A stretch of 64,000 nucleotides of DNA from Hawksworthiomyces lignivorus (lineage: Eukaryota > Ascomycota > Sordariomycetes > Ophiostomatales > Ophiostomataceae): positions 1 through 64,000 of the forward strand of contig NTMA01000040.1 in NCBI GenBank assembly GCA_002917075.1, written 5' to 3'. Below the pieces are notes generated by a model. It had not been told where the DNA came from and made no database searches. It worked only from the letters and a program-made list of their open reading frames with translations. Positions within the stretch are counted from its first letter, which is position 1; each line of letters starts with the position of its first letter. This document shows positions 20,344 through 31,845 of this stretch, piece after piece. The position numbers and the translations under genes are program-made.

Positions 20344-23300
20344 TGCTGCCGCCGGCGGTAGTCTTGGATGATCTCGTCGCGCAGGTCCTCGGGGAGCGCG
20401 GCCAGCACCTCCGGGTCGAGCTCCTCCAGCATATTGCCGTCTTCGCTGAGCCCGCCAAACGAGCCTCCTTCGGCAGCGGCGGCGGCCGCGGACGACGGCG
20501 CGCTAGCCGTGTGCACGATCAGGTTGGTCTGCACGCGGTTCGCCTCGGCATCGTGCCGCCTCTCCCGCGCGGCAGCGACGGCTGCCAGGCCTCTTGTGCC
20601 CCACAGTCCGCGCTTGACGGGGGGCGCCTTTGCCATAGTCTTCTTGCCGCCGGCGCCCTTGGACGGTCCCGCGGCAGACGTGTTGGTTTTCTGCGCTCTG
20701 CGCGGAGATGGCGCCGGCGAGTTGGATCCTTGTCTCTTTGTGCTCTGCCTGTACTCTGCTAGCACTTCGGCGCGCACGTCTGCCGGGAGAGCCTCAAACA
20801 CCTCCGGGTCAATATCCGGCGGCAGGTCGTCCATTGACTCGGCGAAGGAAGGCGCAGATACGAAAGTTGCGGCCCCGGCCGGGCTGTGCGGCCGTGAGCT
20901 AATCTTGGCCGGCGACAGGTTTCGACCGCCGCTGCTGCTGCTGCTGCTAGGCCGCGTATCGCCCTCCTTGGGCTGCGCCACCATCCGGCGGATGATATCC
21001 GGCGGCAGCTCTGCCAGGACGCTGAAATCTGTGTCTGCCGGCATGAAGAACTGCGTGCTCGCAATGTGGGGCGGCGCTGCTGCCTCTTTCTTGGGGGCTA
21101 CCATAGAGGAGGGCGAGAAGGGCGAGAACCTGGTCGTCTTGGGGGTGTGCAGGGCGCCGACAGGCTTGCTTTTTGCGGCTGCTGCTGCCGCTGGCGCTGG
21201 CGCCGGTGCTGGCGCTGGCGCTGCTGCCCCCAAGGGAGCGGCGCCAAACGAGAGCTTCTTCTGGCCGCCCTCGGCGCGCGCGCCTGCCGGTTTGATGGGC
21301 TCGAGCTTCTGTAGCTGGACGCCGAGGCCGCGCAGGTCGCCCGGGCTGAAGCGGTAGGAGCGCAGGATGGCGACGGCCTCCTTGCCGATGCGGTCGGCGT
21401 CGTGGGTGGCGACGCCAAAGGCGACGGACTTGTTGAAGACGTCGCACTTGCCGTGGCCGAGGTGCTTCTCCGGGTCGAGCGGGGCGTCGGCGGCGCGCCG
21501 CATGATCTTCATAGTCAGGCTGCGGCCGCGGACCTGCTCGGCGAGCAGGCGGCGCTCCAGCTCGCGGCACAGGTTGAGCACAAACTCCTCGGCCTCGTCC
21601 TGGCTGACAAAGCGGATGCCCCAGTTGACCTCGGCCGACACGGACTTGCGCACGGGCTGGTCGCCCACCTCGGCGTGGTCGATGCCGCGCGCGTACGCCC
21701 ACAGCCGCTCCCCCGTCTTGGGCCCGAGCGCGGCCACCAGGCGCTCGCGCGGCGCCGCGCGCAGGTCGCGCACCAGCTTGACGCCCATCTCCTCCAGCCG
21801 CCCGCCGATGCTGTAAGCGACGCCCGGCAGCTGCTCGACCGCCAGGTCGCCCAGCACGTCCAGCACCTCCTCGGGCCGCACCTGGTGCTGGCCCGCCGGC
21901 TTGGCGTGCCGCAGCGCCACCTTGGCCAGCAGGATGTTGCCGCCGATGCCCACGGACACGTGGCAGCCCGTGCGCGCGCGGATCTGCCGCCGCAGCTCCG
22001 CCGCCAGCTCGTCCGCCTTGGCCTGCTCGCGCCACACGCTGCCCTCGCTGACGCCCACGCCCGCCGACCCCGCCCCCGCCAGCACCACGCGCGTCACGTC
22101 CACCAGCGCCTCGTCGACGCTGACGCTCTGCACCACGCCGCCTACGTCCAGGATGGCCTCGTAGAACAGCCGGCTCGCTTCCTCGTACGCCGGAAAGTCG
22201 TACGGCAGCACCTTGAGGTCTGGGCACAGCTCCATCGCCCGCCGCATCCACATGCCGTTCTTGACCCCAAACGCCCGCGCCGGGTAGTTGCACGACGCGA
22301 TCTCGGAACCGCTGCCCGTCGAGTGCGCAACCGCCGCCGGCTTGTCCGCGAACTCGGGCGGCGCGCTCTTCAGCGACACCGCGCAGAAGAAGCTGTCAAA
22401 ATCCACGTGCATAATGTAGCGCCGCGCGCCCGGCGGCCGCCGCGCGAGACCTATCGCCGGGAGCGCCTGCGACGCCCGCTCCGCCGCCAGCCGCTGCATC
22501 TTGGACTTGAGCTCCGCCTTCCACGTCGACAGGTGGTGCAGCCGGCTCTCCGAGTAGAACTGCTTGAGAAACTCGGGGTTGGCCGTGGACGACTTGCGTA
22601 TTTTCGGGTCCGACAGCAGCATGGCATTGTGCTCTTCGGACGTCATTGGCTTCTGTTTTGGCTGGCCCTCGTGGGCTTTGATGGGAGGCTTCGGATCCTC
22701 AAGGCTTTCATCCATTTTGGTGTTCTCACCTTCAGCCTGCTCTCCCTTGGGTTTGTCGGGCGTGTATGCAACATACGTATCTTCAACATCCTTATCCATG
22801 CCAGCGGATTCGTTATCAAGATCGACAATATCTGCGTTCACGTCTTGCGCTGTCATGTCATCCGTATTGTACCACTCTCGGGCGTCATCCTCCAGCTTGG
22901 GAGAAATTGGATCACTGCCCATGTCGGCATCAAGATCGTCCCCATCTCCCATCCCATAGATGCTGCCTTCTCCCTCGTCACCGTCTACCGGAGACGTCTC
23001 CAGCGCTGGGAAAAGAGCAGGTGCAGGATCGATGTTGTCGTGTGCTGCCGCAATCTTCTGTATCTGGTTGGTGTAAAAGCTGTCTTTGCTCTGCTCGCGG
23101 TAGCCGGCCATCTGGTCGGGCTTTCCTTCTCGCACGGCCAGCTTCCCGCTGTCGAAGAGGATTCTCTTCTGCGCCGGGCCCTCGTTGATCAGGCGGTAGT
23201 CGGCCCAGGGCAGCATCTTGCCGGCCGCGATGGAGTCCACGACCCACGCAGGCTTGACCACGCGCAGCCGCCGCCATTCGTCAGCCTTCTTCGGCGGCAG

Positions 23301-23715
23301 CGTCGACGCGATAATGTGCGTGACCATGGTCTTGTAGTCCAGGTATTTGATGAACATGGCGCCATGCAAGACGAGCTGGCGGCGGAGCCTGTTCCAAAAA
23401 ACATAAAGGTCAGCATGCCACGCCCATCTGATGCGCCGGAGAGAGCGCCGGCAATTTCTCTTACTCTTCAGGCGGCGGCTGCGTGTAGCTGGCGACGTGG
23501 GCGACAACGTTTTTGAAGATCTGGGGCTTGCTGGTCACCGAGCGGCGCATAACCAGGTCCTCGTTCTGCAGCTTGAGCTTCTTGCGCCGAAAGTAGTCGC
23601 CAAATTCGCCAAACTTGCTCGCTCCATACTCCTCGCCTTCCTCGCCGGCAAACTTGCGGGCCTCGAGCCTCTTCCGTAGGGCCTCCGAGTTGGCCTCCAC
23701 CTGCCGGTTGGCCAT
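19728..23715 (-). CDS. REV1: DNA repair deoxycytidyl transferase REV1 (Y-family polymerase)
   Basis: Two exons on the minus strand: 23715-23465 and 23388-19728 (1303 aa; GTAAGA donor, AACAG acceptor, phase 2). Exon 1 carries FGEFGDYFRRKKLKLQNED, the conserved stretch before the BRCT domain; BRCT spans roughly residues 55-150 (YKTMVTHIIAS ... VKPAWVVDSI). The Y-family catalytic core starts at MHVDFDSFFCAVSL (Asp near 413) and includes SCNYPARAFGVKNGMWMRRA and SVDEALVDV (Asp/Glu near 509-510); metal-binding acids are intact. After the little-finger domain come three ubiquitin-binding-type motifs: near residues 870 (FSVLAELPPDI), 944 (DPEVFEALPADVRAEVL) and 1075 (DPEVLAALPEDLRDEII), then a polyGln run and a C-terminal helical domain for polymerase partners. 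The protein inserts dCMP opposite abasic sites and scaffolds translesion synthesis with Pol zeta at ubiquitylated PCNA. Divergent from RED. Confidence 0.95.
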
Positions 23716-24121
23716 TTTTGGCGTAGACTGCCGAGTCAAAATTTCCGAGGGTTCAATTCAATATAGAAACTCTGTCTCGAAGACAGTGAAGAGAGAGGAG
23801 CTAGTCCTTGTCAAGCGGTCTCGGTGGAGTCATGGCATATACCTCACTCCAGAGCGGAGGCCTTAAATGAGTCTGAGGACAAGATAACAGCAGCAGCCTT
23901 CCGTTGTGAGGCTCAGATCGCGTCGAGCAGAGATATCGCGTGCAGTGGCAAAATGGCACTTCTCCTATCGCCACGAAAGCACGTGACAGCCCCGCTAATT
24001 TTTAATGGACTGCTGGAGAGCTGTTGGCGTCTACCAGAAATCTTGCGAGCTCTCTAATACTTGCAGACACAGCACTTCGAGGACAGCTGCATCTCTTGCT
24101 CGCAGCTCTGGGGAGGAAAAT
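23716..24121. promoter_or_regulatory. Bidirectional promoter region of REV1 and RED
   Basis: 406 bases between the two start codons. It contains the octamer GCACGTGA (E-box type, Cbf1/USF-like core) near 23979-23986, roughly 140 bases before the RED start and 265 before the REV1 start. No TATA box is obvious. Confidence 0.45.
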
Positions 24122-25881
24122 ATGAACAACGACCAATTCCGCAGGCTGGCGTTTGGCGCTGGCACGTCGTCTGCCGGATCCAAGAAGGACGCAGATGGCT
24201 CGTCTGCTTCTCATGGCGGCAGCACAGGCGTCTTGGGTTCGAGGCAGAAGGCGAGCATACCGATGACGCCGTGAGTTTTGCCGATCCTGATGGCCTGCTG
24301 TGGCCAATTGGCAGCAGCTTTTGTGGTACTCTGTACTAATGTTTTTACCTGCACAGCCGATCCGGCTCCAGCATCAGCAGGGTTGCGTTCGCGAAGCAGA
24401 TGGCGGAGCGGTACCAGGACGCCGACAAGCAGAAGACGTTCCGGTCGTCCCGTCCAAAGGGGTCGCGCCTCGCCCAGGGCTACGTCGACCGCGCCAAGAT
24501 GCGCGCGGAGCAGGAGGCGGCGGACGGGCAGGCGGGCACGCGCGAAGAGAAGGGCTTAGACTTTCAGCTGCTGGAGCGCGCGCGCAACGGCGAAGACGTG
24601 TTCGGCGACGAGCAGGCGGCGACGAAACAGAACGACGACGACGACGAGGAAGACAAGAGCGCAAGCGACGACGGCGAGAGGCCGGCGGCTGCCGTGGACG
24701 ACGAGTTTGAGCGGCTGGAGGAGGCGGAGGTGCAGGCGGTGGCGCGCGAGCGGACCAAGAAGAAGGGCCAGCTGGCGGCGCCGGCGGCGGGCCGGAAGCG
24801 GACGCGGGACCAGATCCTGGCGGAGCTCAAGGCGGCGCGCGAGGCGGCCAAGCAGAAGGAGGCGTCGGCGCTGGGGACGCGGTTCAAGAAGATCGGCGCG
24901 CTGCCCCAGGCGGCGGGCTCGCGCATCGAGCGCGACAGCCGCGGCCGCGAGGTCCTCGTCATCGTCGACGAGGACGGCCACGAGAAGCGCAAGGTGCGCA
25001 AGCTGGCCCGGGACGCCGACGACCGCGACGGCGAGCGGGCGCGCGAGGCCATGGCACCGGCCAAGGACGCCGAGGTGCTGGGCATGGAGGTGCCGGAATT
25101 CTACCGGAAGAAGCAGGAAGCCGAGGCGGCGGCGGCCGCCGCCAAAGAAGTGAACATCTTTGACGACGCGGGCTCGGACTACGATCCCCTGGCCGACATG
25201 GGCTCGGAGGACGAGGACTCCGGTGCCGACCAGGACAAGGAGGAGAAGTCACTAGAGGAGAGGCCAGAAAAGGCCCCCAGAGACAGAGCGCAGCGGGCAA
25301 CCTCTAGCGACCGCGAAGACGGCGAGGCCAGCGAGGCGTCGCAGAGCGAGGAGGAGGAGGAGACAGATGCGCGCGCGCAGTCCCAGAAGAAGGAGCCGCC
25401 GACGTCGTCATCCGCGGACCAGGCGGCCCCGCGGCGAAACTACTTCAATGACAGCACGCTCCTGTCGGAGCAGGCGCGCAGCGGGCCGTCTCTCAGCGAT
25501 CCCTCTGTGCTGGCGGCTCTGCGCAAGGCCAAGAAGATGCGCGAGGCGACCGAGTCGGAAGAGAAGACCAAAGAGGCCGAGCGCGAGGAGCGGCTCAAGA
25601 AGCTGCTGCAGAGCAGCGACCGCGACGCCGAGGACCTGGACATGGGCTTTGGCACCAACCGCCTGGAGGACGAGGAGGACATGGAGGGCGGCGATGGCGT
25701 CCGGCTCTCTACGTGGCGCGATGGAGGCGGCGGCGGCGATGACGACGACGACCGCGGTGGAGAATCGCGGGGCGGCAAAGCAAAGCGGAAGAGGGGGCCA
25801 AAGAAGCGGAAAGGGGACGTCAACAACGCTGCCGACGTTCTACGTGTCCTAGAAAAGAGGCGAGAAGCAGGGGCGTCGTGA
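24122..25881 (+). CDS. RED/IK family spliceosome-associated protein
   Basis: Two exons: 24122-24270 and 24357-25881 (557 aa; GTGAGT donor, TACTAAT branch point, GCACAG acceptor, phase 2). It starts MNNDQFRRLAFGAG and reaches GSRQKASIPMTP, joined to RSGSSISRVAFAKQ, the start of the RED N-terminal region; FRSSRPKGSRLAQGYVDRAK follows and is strongly diagnostic. The rest is charged and disordered, with Asp/Glu-rich blocks and the conserved AEVLGMEVPEFYRKK and EVNIFDDAGSDYDPL motifs. The C-terminus is basic (KRKRGPKKRK) and may be a nuclear localisation signal. RED (human IK, plant SMU2, S. pombe Saf5-like group) joins the spliceosomal B complex with SMU1 and influences splice-site choice. The Arg-Glu/Asp repeat that named human RED is not evident. 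Confidence 0.85.
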
Positions 25882-26385
25882 TGATAGAGCCGTAGCCAAC
25901 CGCATCCAAGTAGATCTGCCCTAATTTGAATATACCCAGTTTCATTCGCTCCGTGCTAGCGTTTGACTTCGCGCGTAAATGTTCTTTTTTTTTTTTTAAA
26001 GTCAAGCTATAGAATGAAATAATCGTTCTTTCTGCCCGAGATAACGACTTGATAAGTGCGCGAGATGAATGTAGCGAATGAATAAGACGGGACAGGCCAG
26101 GAACGGTTCCTAGAAGTGTCCGCTAGTAGCCGTTAGCTGGTACCTAACAAAAAGTAGCGAAAAAGTGGCATATTAGGGGGGAAATCAAGGATCTACGTCG
26201 AATGGCAGTGAGACAGGAACCCACACGCTATTGCTTAGAGGCGAGATAAGCCATGACCGGCCATATAGTGACTCAGGATCCACGAGGCATTTGGAGTGGT
26301 TTTCTCAGCATATCCTCAACTTGAGTCTCACTGTCTGCTCTGTCCGCTGTGTCTGTCTGCTCTGTGTCCCTTGTTCATTCTCATC
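25882..26385. other. Intergenic, upstream of the nucleoside hydrolase
   Basis: No gene is supported. The last ~100 bases before 26386 are T/C-rich with repeated CTGTCTGCTCTGTCC-like words, typical of a fungal 5' leader. Confidence 0.5.
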
Positions 26386-27802
26386 ATGGTTGAAACACCG
26401 ATCCCGCTCTGGCTCGACTGCGACCCAGGCCACGACGTAAGAAGTAGTATCTCAGTAAAACAATGAATGACGCGGAGATAGCCGTGCTAACGTGGACGGC
26501 TGCTAGGATGCGTTTGCCATTCTCCTGGCCGCCTATCACCCGAGCATCCGGCTGCTGGGCATCTCGACGGTCTATGGCAATGCGCCTCTGAAGTAGCTAA
26601 CTTCCCCTCCTTCTTCCCTTTTTTTGGATGGTGGCCAGCATACTGACACAGCGGGGGGCGGGGGCAGAAACACGACGTACAATGCGACGTCGATGCTGAC
26701 GGCCATGTCCAAGGAGGACGCAGTGCCGGTGTACGTTGGCGCGGCGCAGCCGATGAGTCGGCCGCCGCTGCGCGCGGGCACGGACATCCACGGCGAGTCG
26801 GGGCTGGACGGTACGGACCTGCTACCGACGCCGCGGCAGCCGCCCCGGACGGACGTGGCGGCGGTAGCGGCGATGGCGGAGGCGCTGCGGGCGACGCCGG
26901 CGGGCACGGCGTGGCTGGTGGCGACGGGCACGCTGACCAACGTGGCGCAGCTGTTCGCGGCGCACCCGGACCTGGTGGAGCACCTGGCCGGCCTGTCGAT
27001 CATGGGCGGCGCCGTGGGCGGCGGGTTCACGCAGGCCGTGGCCGGCCTCGTCGACGGCGTGCCGCGCATCGGCAACACTACGCCCTACGCTGAGTTCAAC
27101 ATCCTGCTCGATCCCGAGGCCGCCGCCGCCGTCTTCGCCAACCCCCGCCTCGCCCGCAAGACCACACTCATCCCCCTCGACGTCACCCACCTCGTGCTGG
27201 CCACCGCCGACGTGCAGCGCCTGCTGCTGTGCGGGCCGGATGCCGCCGCCGCCGGCACTGACGCCGCCGGTGCTAGCGCCAAGGGAGAGGGCAAGACCGT
27301 CCTGCGGACCATGCTCGTCCAGCTCCTCAACTTTTTCGCAGACACTTATAAGTTCGTGCCAACACCCCCCTTCCCTTCCAAAAAAAAAAAAAAAAAAAAT
27401 AGGGAAGCAAAGAAGCTATGCTCACACAAGCTAACCACCCCACCTCCCCCGCCGAACAGCAAAGTCTTTGGCATCTCCGAAGGACCGCCCCTGCACGATC
27501 CCATCGCGGTGGCGGCCGTCCTGACGGGTACCACGGAAGAGATCCCGTTCTACGACTACGTGGCGGGCGACGGCGCGACAAAGCCCGTCCCGGAGCGCTA
27601 CGAAGTCATGGTGGTGACGGAGGGCACCACGGACGAGGCGCTCGCAGGACATGCTGAGACCGGCCGCACGGTAGCGCGGCTGCTCGAGCCGGGGGCAGAA
27701 GGCGTGCGCATCCCGCGCAGCCTGGACATTCCGGCGTTCTGGCGCGTCATCGAAGAGTGCTGTGCGCGCGCAGACGAGGCCAACCTCAAAAATGGACGAT
27801 AG
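26386..27802 (+). CDS. Inosine-uridine preferring nucleoside hydrolase
   Basis: Four exons: 26386-26436, 26507-26592, 26668-27351, 27460-27802 (387 aa). Donors are GTAAGA, GTAGCT and GTTCGT; the last intron contains a poly-A run of about 20. The joins restore family motifs: exon 1/2 gives LDCDPGHDDAFAILLA (Asp13, Asp17 and Asp18 match the calcium ligands of the family); exon 2/3 gives VYGNAPLKNTTYNATSML; exon 3/4 gives FFADTYNKVFGISEGPPLHD, whose HD supplies the C-terminal His and Asp of the active site. The middle segment LAGLSIMGGAVGGGF and TPYAEFNILLDPEAA are also typical. The enzyme hydrolyses ribonucleosides to base and ribose in pyrimidine/purine salvage (yeast Urh1 group). Gly/Ala-rich inserts lie near residues 85-105 and 240-260. 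Cytosolic by absence of a signal. Confidence 0.88.
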
Positions 27803-28427
27803 CAGACTCGACCTGTAGCATTGGGGAGCAGACCATGTCTGGTGGGAATGGCAGAAGAGCCGCCCTAAAAATGGTATGGAGTAAAGCTATCTTACATAAA
27901 AGGTATAGATAAAAGGTATAACTACTAGACACAAGAGATATATCTATAAGCCTTTGACGCTCTTCCAATTTTTCCTCTCCCCCCCTCTCCCTCCACACAC
28001 AAGTAAACTCCACCCACCAGACGCAGCACTCTTGCTGCTTGTTCTATGCTCTGCGGGATGGGTCCATTTCCGAATCGAAACTGGAAGTGAGGGAATGCGT
28101 GCTTCGGATCCTGCTGCTTCAGGTTGCGTGGGCTGAACCACCGCTTTGTCTGCAGCGTGCGGAGCCAGGAGAGGCACAAAATTCCACATGATGTCTTGCA
28201 GAGTTTTGAGACGACAAGATGCCCTTCAGCCTTTGCCACGACGTAGCCAGACAGTCCTGGGAGCAATGCCATCTCGAGTGAAAAGGACACGCAGCCTAGT
28301 TTGAACAGGTGCGCAGGACAAAACAAAAATGGCAATGGGGGGGGTTTGGCCGATGCAAAAGGTCCACTGGGCATTCGAAATATCGTTCTCCACGCTGGCC
28401 TTGTTAAACACCAAGCGGGATCCCGCA
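27803..28427. other. Convergent 3' intergenic region
   Basis: Between the stop codons of the nucleoside hydrolase and PYM. AAAAGGTATA occurs twice near 27898-27921. No gene is seen. Confidence 0.55.
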
Positions 28428-29105
28428 TCATGTCGTCTTGGCGTCGTCCTTGCCCTCGGTGTCGGCGGCTGCACTGGCGGCTTTCGGCTCGCCTTCGGCG
28501 TCGAAGCCCAAGGCGTCCAGCTCGCGGATCAGCTCGCTGATGCGGATGACCTTGGCGATCTGCTCGGGCAGCAGGGCCTCGCCGCCGTCGCGCTTGCTCT
28601 TGAGTTCCTTAGCCTGCTTGAGCTTCTTCTTGAGCCCGCGCGCCTTCTTCTCGCGCTCGGCGGCTGGGTCTACCTCGGCGGCGGCGGCGGCGGCGGCGGC
28701 GGCAGGCTCAGCCGCTGCAGGCTTGTCGCCTGCCGCTGGCTGCTCCGCCTCGCCGGTGCCCGAGGCAGCGGCAGCAGCGGCCTTCTTTCGGGCTTCGCGG
28801 CGTTTCGCATTCTTGTTCGCGGCCGCGCTGCCCGCGCTTCCGGCGGCGCCGGCTGCAGAGGAGCCCGCGCTGGTGCTGGGCTTGTCGTCTTTGAGGCCCT
28901 CGGCGCCGGGCACGCCGCCTTTGTAGCGGTTGCGGAAGCTCTCGGCGGTGCGGTTCTTGTAGAGGGCGACGTCCTCGGGCGGCTGGTAGCCTGGGCGGAT
29001 CTTGATGGCGCGGCGGGTGCTGCCGTCGGCGCGCGTGGACTCGGGGATGTGGCGCTCGCCGCTCTCGTCGGTGATGATGCCGGCGGTGGTCGGCTGCGAG
29101 GCCAT
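28428..29105 (-). CDS. PYM1: PYM (partner of Y14 and Mago; exon-junction-complex disassembly factor)
   Basis: Single exon, 225 aa, start MASQPTTAGIITDESGER. The first ~60 residues form the Mago-Y14 binding region: ITDESGERHIPESTRADGS, then RRAIKIRPGYQPPEDVALYK with the conserved NRTAESFRNR end. The middle is an Ala/Lys-rich low-complexity stretch (KRREARKKAAAAAAS) and an Ala run near residue 140. The C-terminal block LKKKLKQAKELKSK ... LLPEQIAKVIRISELIRELDALGF is also conserved in fungal PYM. In animals the protein strips exon junction complexes from mRNA at ribosomes. Its presence implies that this fungus has Mago and Y14, as many filamentous ascomycetes do and budding yeast does not. Divergent from QCR9 over 535 bases. 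Confidence 0.88.
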   Translation of the reverse strand: MASQPTTAGIITDESGERHIPESTRADGSTRRAIKIRPGYQPPEDVALYKNRTAESFRNRYKGGVPGAEGLKDDKPSTSAGSSAAGAAGSAGSAAANKNAKRREARKKAAAAAASGTGEAEQPAAGDKPAAAEPAAAAAAAAAEVDPAAEREKKARGLKKKLKQAKELKSKRDGGEALLPEQIAKVIRISELIRELDALGFDAEGEPKAASAAADTEGKDDAKTT

Positions 29106-29640
29106 CTCGTTCTTGTCGAAGCCGGGTGCGCAAAAAAATCAAGAAAGAAGAGAGAACATAAAAAAAAAACACCCGAACAATTTCAATTTTACTTTTCCTG
29201 ATACGGGAACCCCCTGGTCCCTCAATTCGAGCCCTTTTCTTTTTTCCCTGTGACCTGCAAGCGTCGTATACAGGGCAGAGTGTGGCAGAATTAAGCAGTA
29301 CAGCGGAGGTCGTAGTGCTGACTGGTGGGCTGTTGAGGGGAGGAGTCGCTGTTAGTGCGACGCAAGGGCGGCTTACCCAGCTCCAGCCAATCAGATGCCA
29401 CCAGTTGCTGGTTAGGCGGGAAAGGGAAAAAAAATAAAGCAAAACCGAAAGCCTTCAATTGACGAAAGTTCCCGAAAATCGTCAAACCACGCAAAAACCC
29501 GCAATCAAGCCTCATCGTCTCCGGCCGTCCGGCATACCAAAACAAGACCACCACTCTCCACGACAAACCTCTTCTCGACCCTCTTCTCGACGCTTTCTTC
29601 TGCCTTCTGTCATCTCTCGCGAGACAGAATTCCTATCACA
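29106..29640. promoter_or_regulatory. Bidirectional promoter region of PYM and QCR9
   Basis: 535 bases between start codons. The 130 bases before the QCR9 start are C/T-rich (CCTCTTCTCGACCCTCTTCTC), the usual form of a strongly expressed fungal leader. A direct repeat of that block is present. Confidence 0.4.
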
Positions 29641-30287
29641 ATGGTGCGCCTCCCTCGCCCGCAATGGCTCGACGCAGATCCGCAGAAGCACGCTGCTTGA
29701 TCTAGTCTCCTTATGCTACTTGTCCCTTCGGATTTTGTTCTCAATGCTGACTACTTGCTTTTCGCTCTTCTCTAGGCTGGTGGCTTTATCTACAAGCATG
29801 TTTTCCCCCTCTCTTCCCCCTCTCGTCTCAGCCATCCCTGCTGGCGATTGCGTCCGATACGGCCATAGTCCCGATCTCTTCTAACACTGTCGTCTCTCTA
29901 GCACCTTCCTCCGGAGGAACTATGCCATGCTCACCACGGTCTTCGGTGGCGCGTTCTTCTTCCAGATGTGAGCACAACTCTTAACCCCTCAAGTTGGGTG
30001 ATCCCGGAGAGCGGACGTGCGATGTGGTGCCGCGTGTTGCGGATGTGCATGGGTGGCTCGGAAGCAGCAGAACAGGACAGCAGACTGACAGAGACTCTTC
30101 TTTTGCGAATTTAGGGGCTACGACACTGCCATGAACAAGCTCTGGGACAACATCAACCAAGGCGTAAGGTCCCCACGTCCATTGTATTTCTCTACCACAC
30201 CGTTTGCTAACGCAACCCTCTCGCATCTAGCGCCAATGGAAGGACATCCGGAACAAGTACATCGAGGGTGGCGAGGACGAGGAATAG
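29641..30287 (+). CDS. QCR9: Cytochrome b-c1 complex subunit 9
   Basis: A 64-aa protein spread over five exons: 29641-29643 (the ATG alone), 29776-29795, 29902-29967, 30115-30163, 30231-30287. The reconstructed protein starts MAGGFIYNTFLRRNYAMLTT and continues VFGGAFFFQMGYDTAMNKLW, then DNINQGRQWKDIRNKYIEGG, closely matching fungal Qcr9 in length and pattern: one transmembrane helix (TVFGGAFFFQMGY), an FxRRN-type motif and a WKDI-containing tail. The second intron starts with GCATGT, a GC-AG donor; the frame only works with this donor. All other introns are GT-AG. The protein is a small inner-membrane subunit of respiratory complex III, near the Rieske protein and cytochrome c1. The start is fixed by the first intron directly after ATG. 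Confidence 0.88.
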
Positions 30288-31845
30288 AGGCTGAAAATTA
30301 GATGAATAGCGAAATGGATACGTGGCGAGCATCAGAGTGATAGAAGCCCGTCTTCCGGAGCGGTATCATTTGTGGCTGCGGGAAGACGGTGATTGTACAA
30401 AATAGGACTTGGGGACCAGCAAATACCGAAATAGACAAATTTCAATCACGATCAGCAGCAGGATACTTTTGCAAGCAGGCGACAAACCAGTGATAAGCTA
30501 TGCAGCGGTAGCTATGTGCCATCTTTGTATCCGACCCTCCAGCTCTGGTAGCTCTATCAGGAGCCCGTCTACATACTAAATCTACCTTCTGCGACTTGCC
30601 ACGAGACTCTCATTGGACTGTGCCTAGCTGTATATTTCTATCACAGTCGGAGAAGTGTTCAATTGGTCGTCACAGAGGTTGATGCTGTGCGTCATTCTCT
30701 TTACCTCTGCTCCTGTTCAACAGCACGTGATGTTCTTCGACGTCAACAACTCTGCTAGCAGGAACGTAAGAAATTCAAGCATCATGCTTATTGTAGAACG
30801 CCTTCATTGTGTATTCCTCAAGACGTACTGCGAGTGGCTCCCAAATACGAATCGCACCTGGCCTGCTCTACAAGCTGACATCGCCTCTCTTGACCAGCTG
30901 TCTTTGCTCTCCGTGATTCGTAGTGCGCTATAGAACACTGGGTTTACTGGCAACTAGCCTCTGCTGTAGCGCTGTAGTGACGGCCGCCAGCTGAATAATC
31001 TGTGGCCTGGCCACTGGCTGACTTGAGTTCTTGCCCTGTCACCCCACCATCTGCCTTCCAAAACTCACTGCGAAGGCCTGGCCAGTCGCTAGGGTCCACC
31101 GCCCCATCAATATCCTCCATTTGTTATGCCTTGTTATACTCGCACACGAATACTCCGCACCACACCTATACAAGACTATTTAGTATTTGGTATGGCCGTT
31201 CATAGTTCATAAAGGAAAGGAAATCCAAACTTGTGGTACGCCAAAATGAACAGATAGGGTGAAGAAAATCAGATCGCGAATCAGACACTCTACAGGACGT
31301 CGTACTGCAGTATGATATATGTAGCAGCACATATCAATGCAAAAAGGTGCCAGAGAAAGAGCAAGTTGTCATGAACTTAAATCATGTTAGGTTACTTTGT
31401 CGATCATATGAGAAGCTAGTATCCGGTGAAGCCACCCGGACAAGGTTCTTTCATATAGGCTTATACATATACTCCGTATACCACGCTGTGTTACTCTGTA
31501 TTCTCTAGGCGCTTCCCGTCCAAAGTCGTTGAGGGGCTGACAACATGTGCCCTTTCAGCCGTGGGCGTTGTCTCGTAAGTTTCAGTACTACAATCCAACC
31601 CCCCCACGGCGACGCACAGTTCGCAGTGTAGTCAAACAGAGAGAGTGCTGCAGGGGCCATATGTTGAAGGCAGCATGCAACGGTATTAAATCCAGACGCG
31701 AAACCCTGTACCGTCATACTTTCTTATTCTGCAACCTACCCAATCGTACAAGCGGACACACTGCATGGCGCCAAGGCAATAGGCAGCACTCGTTTGCAGA
31801 AATCCCCGATCCAGGCCCCAGGGGTTGCCGGCGTTTTTGTCTTGC
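30288..31845. other. 1.56 kb intergenic region between QCR9 and GCN5
   Basis: Contains the octamer GCACGTGA near 30725-30732 and the 9-mer TACTCCGTA at 31470-31478. Short frames (for example 30655-30933) have no recognisable similarity. No tRNA-like fold was found by eye. Confidence 0.5.

Noticed and set aside
21402..23516. 704-codon plus-strand open frame
   Set aside because: It lies antisense to REV1, whose frame has the full Y-polymerase motif set; the antisense frame is a by-product of GC-rich codons.
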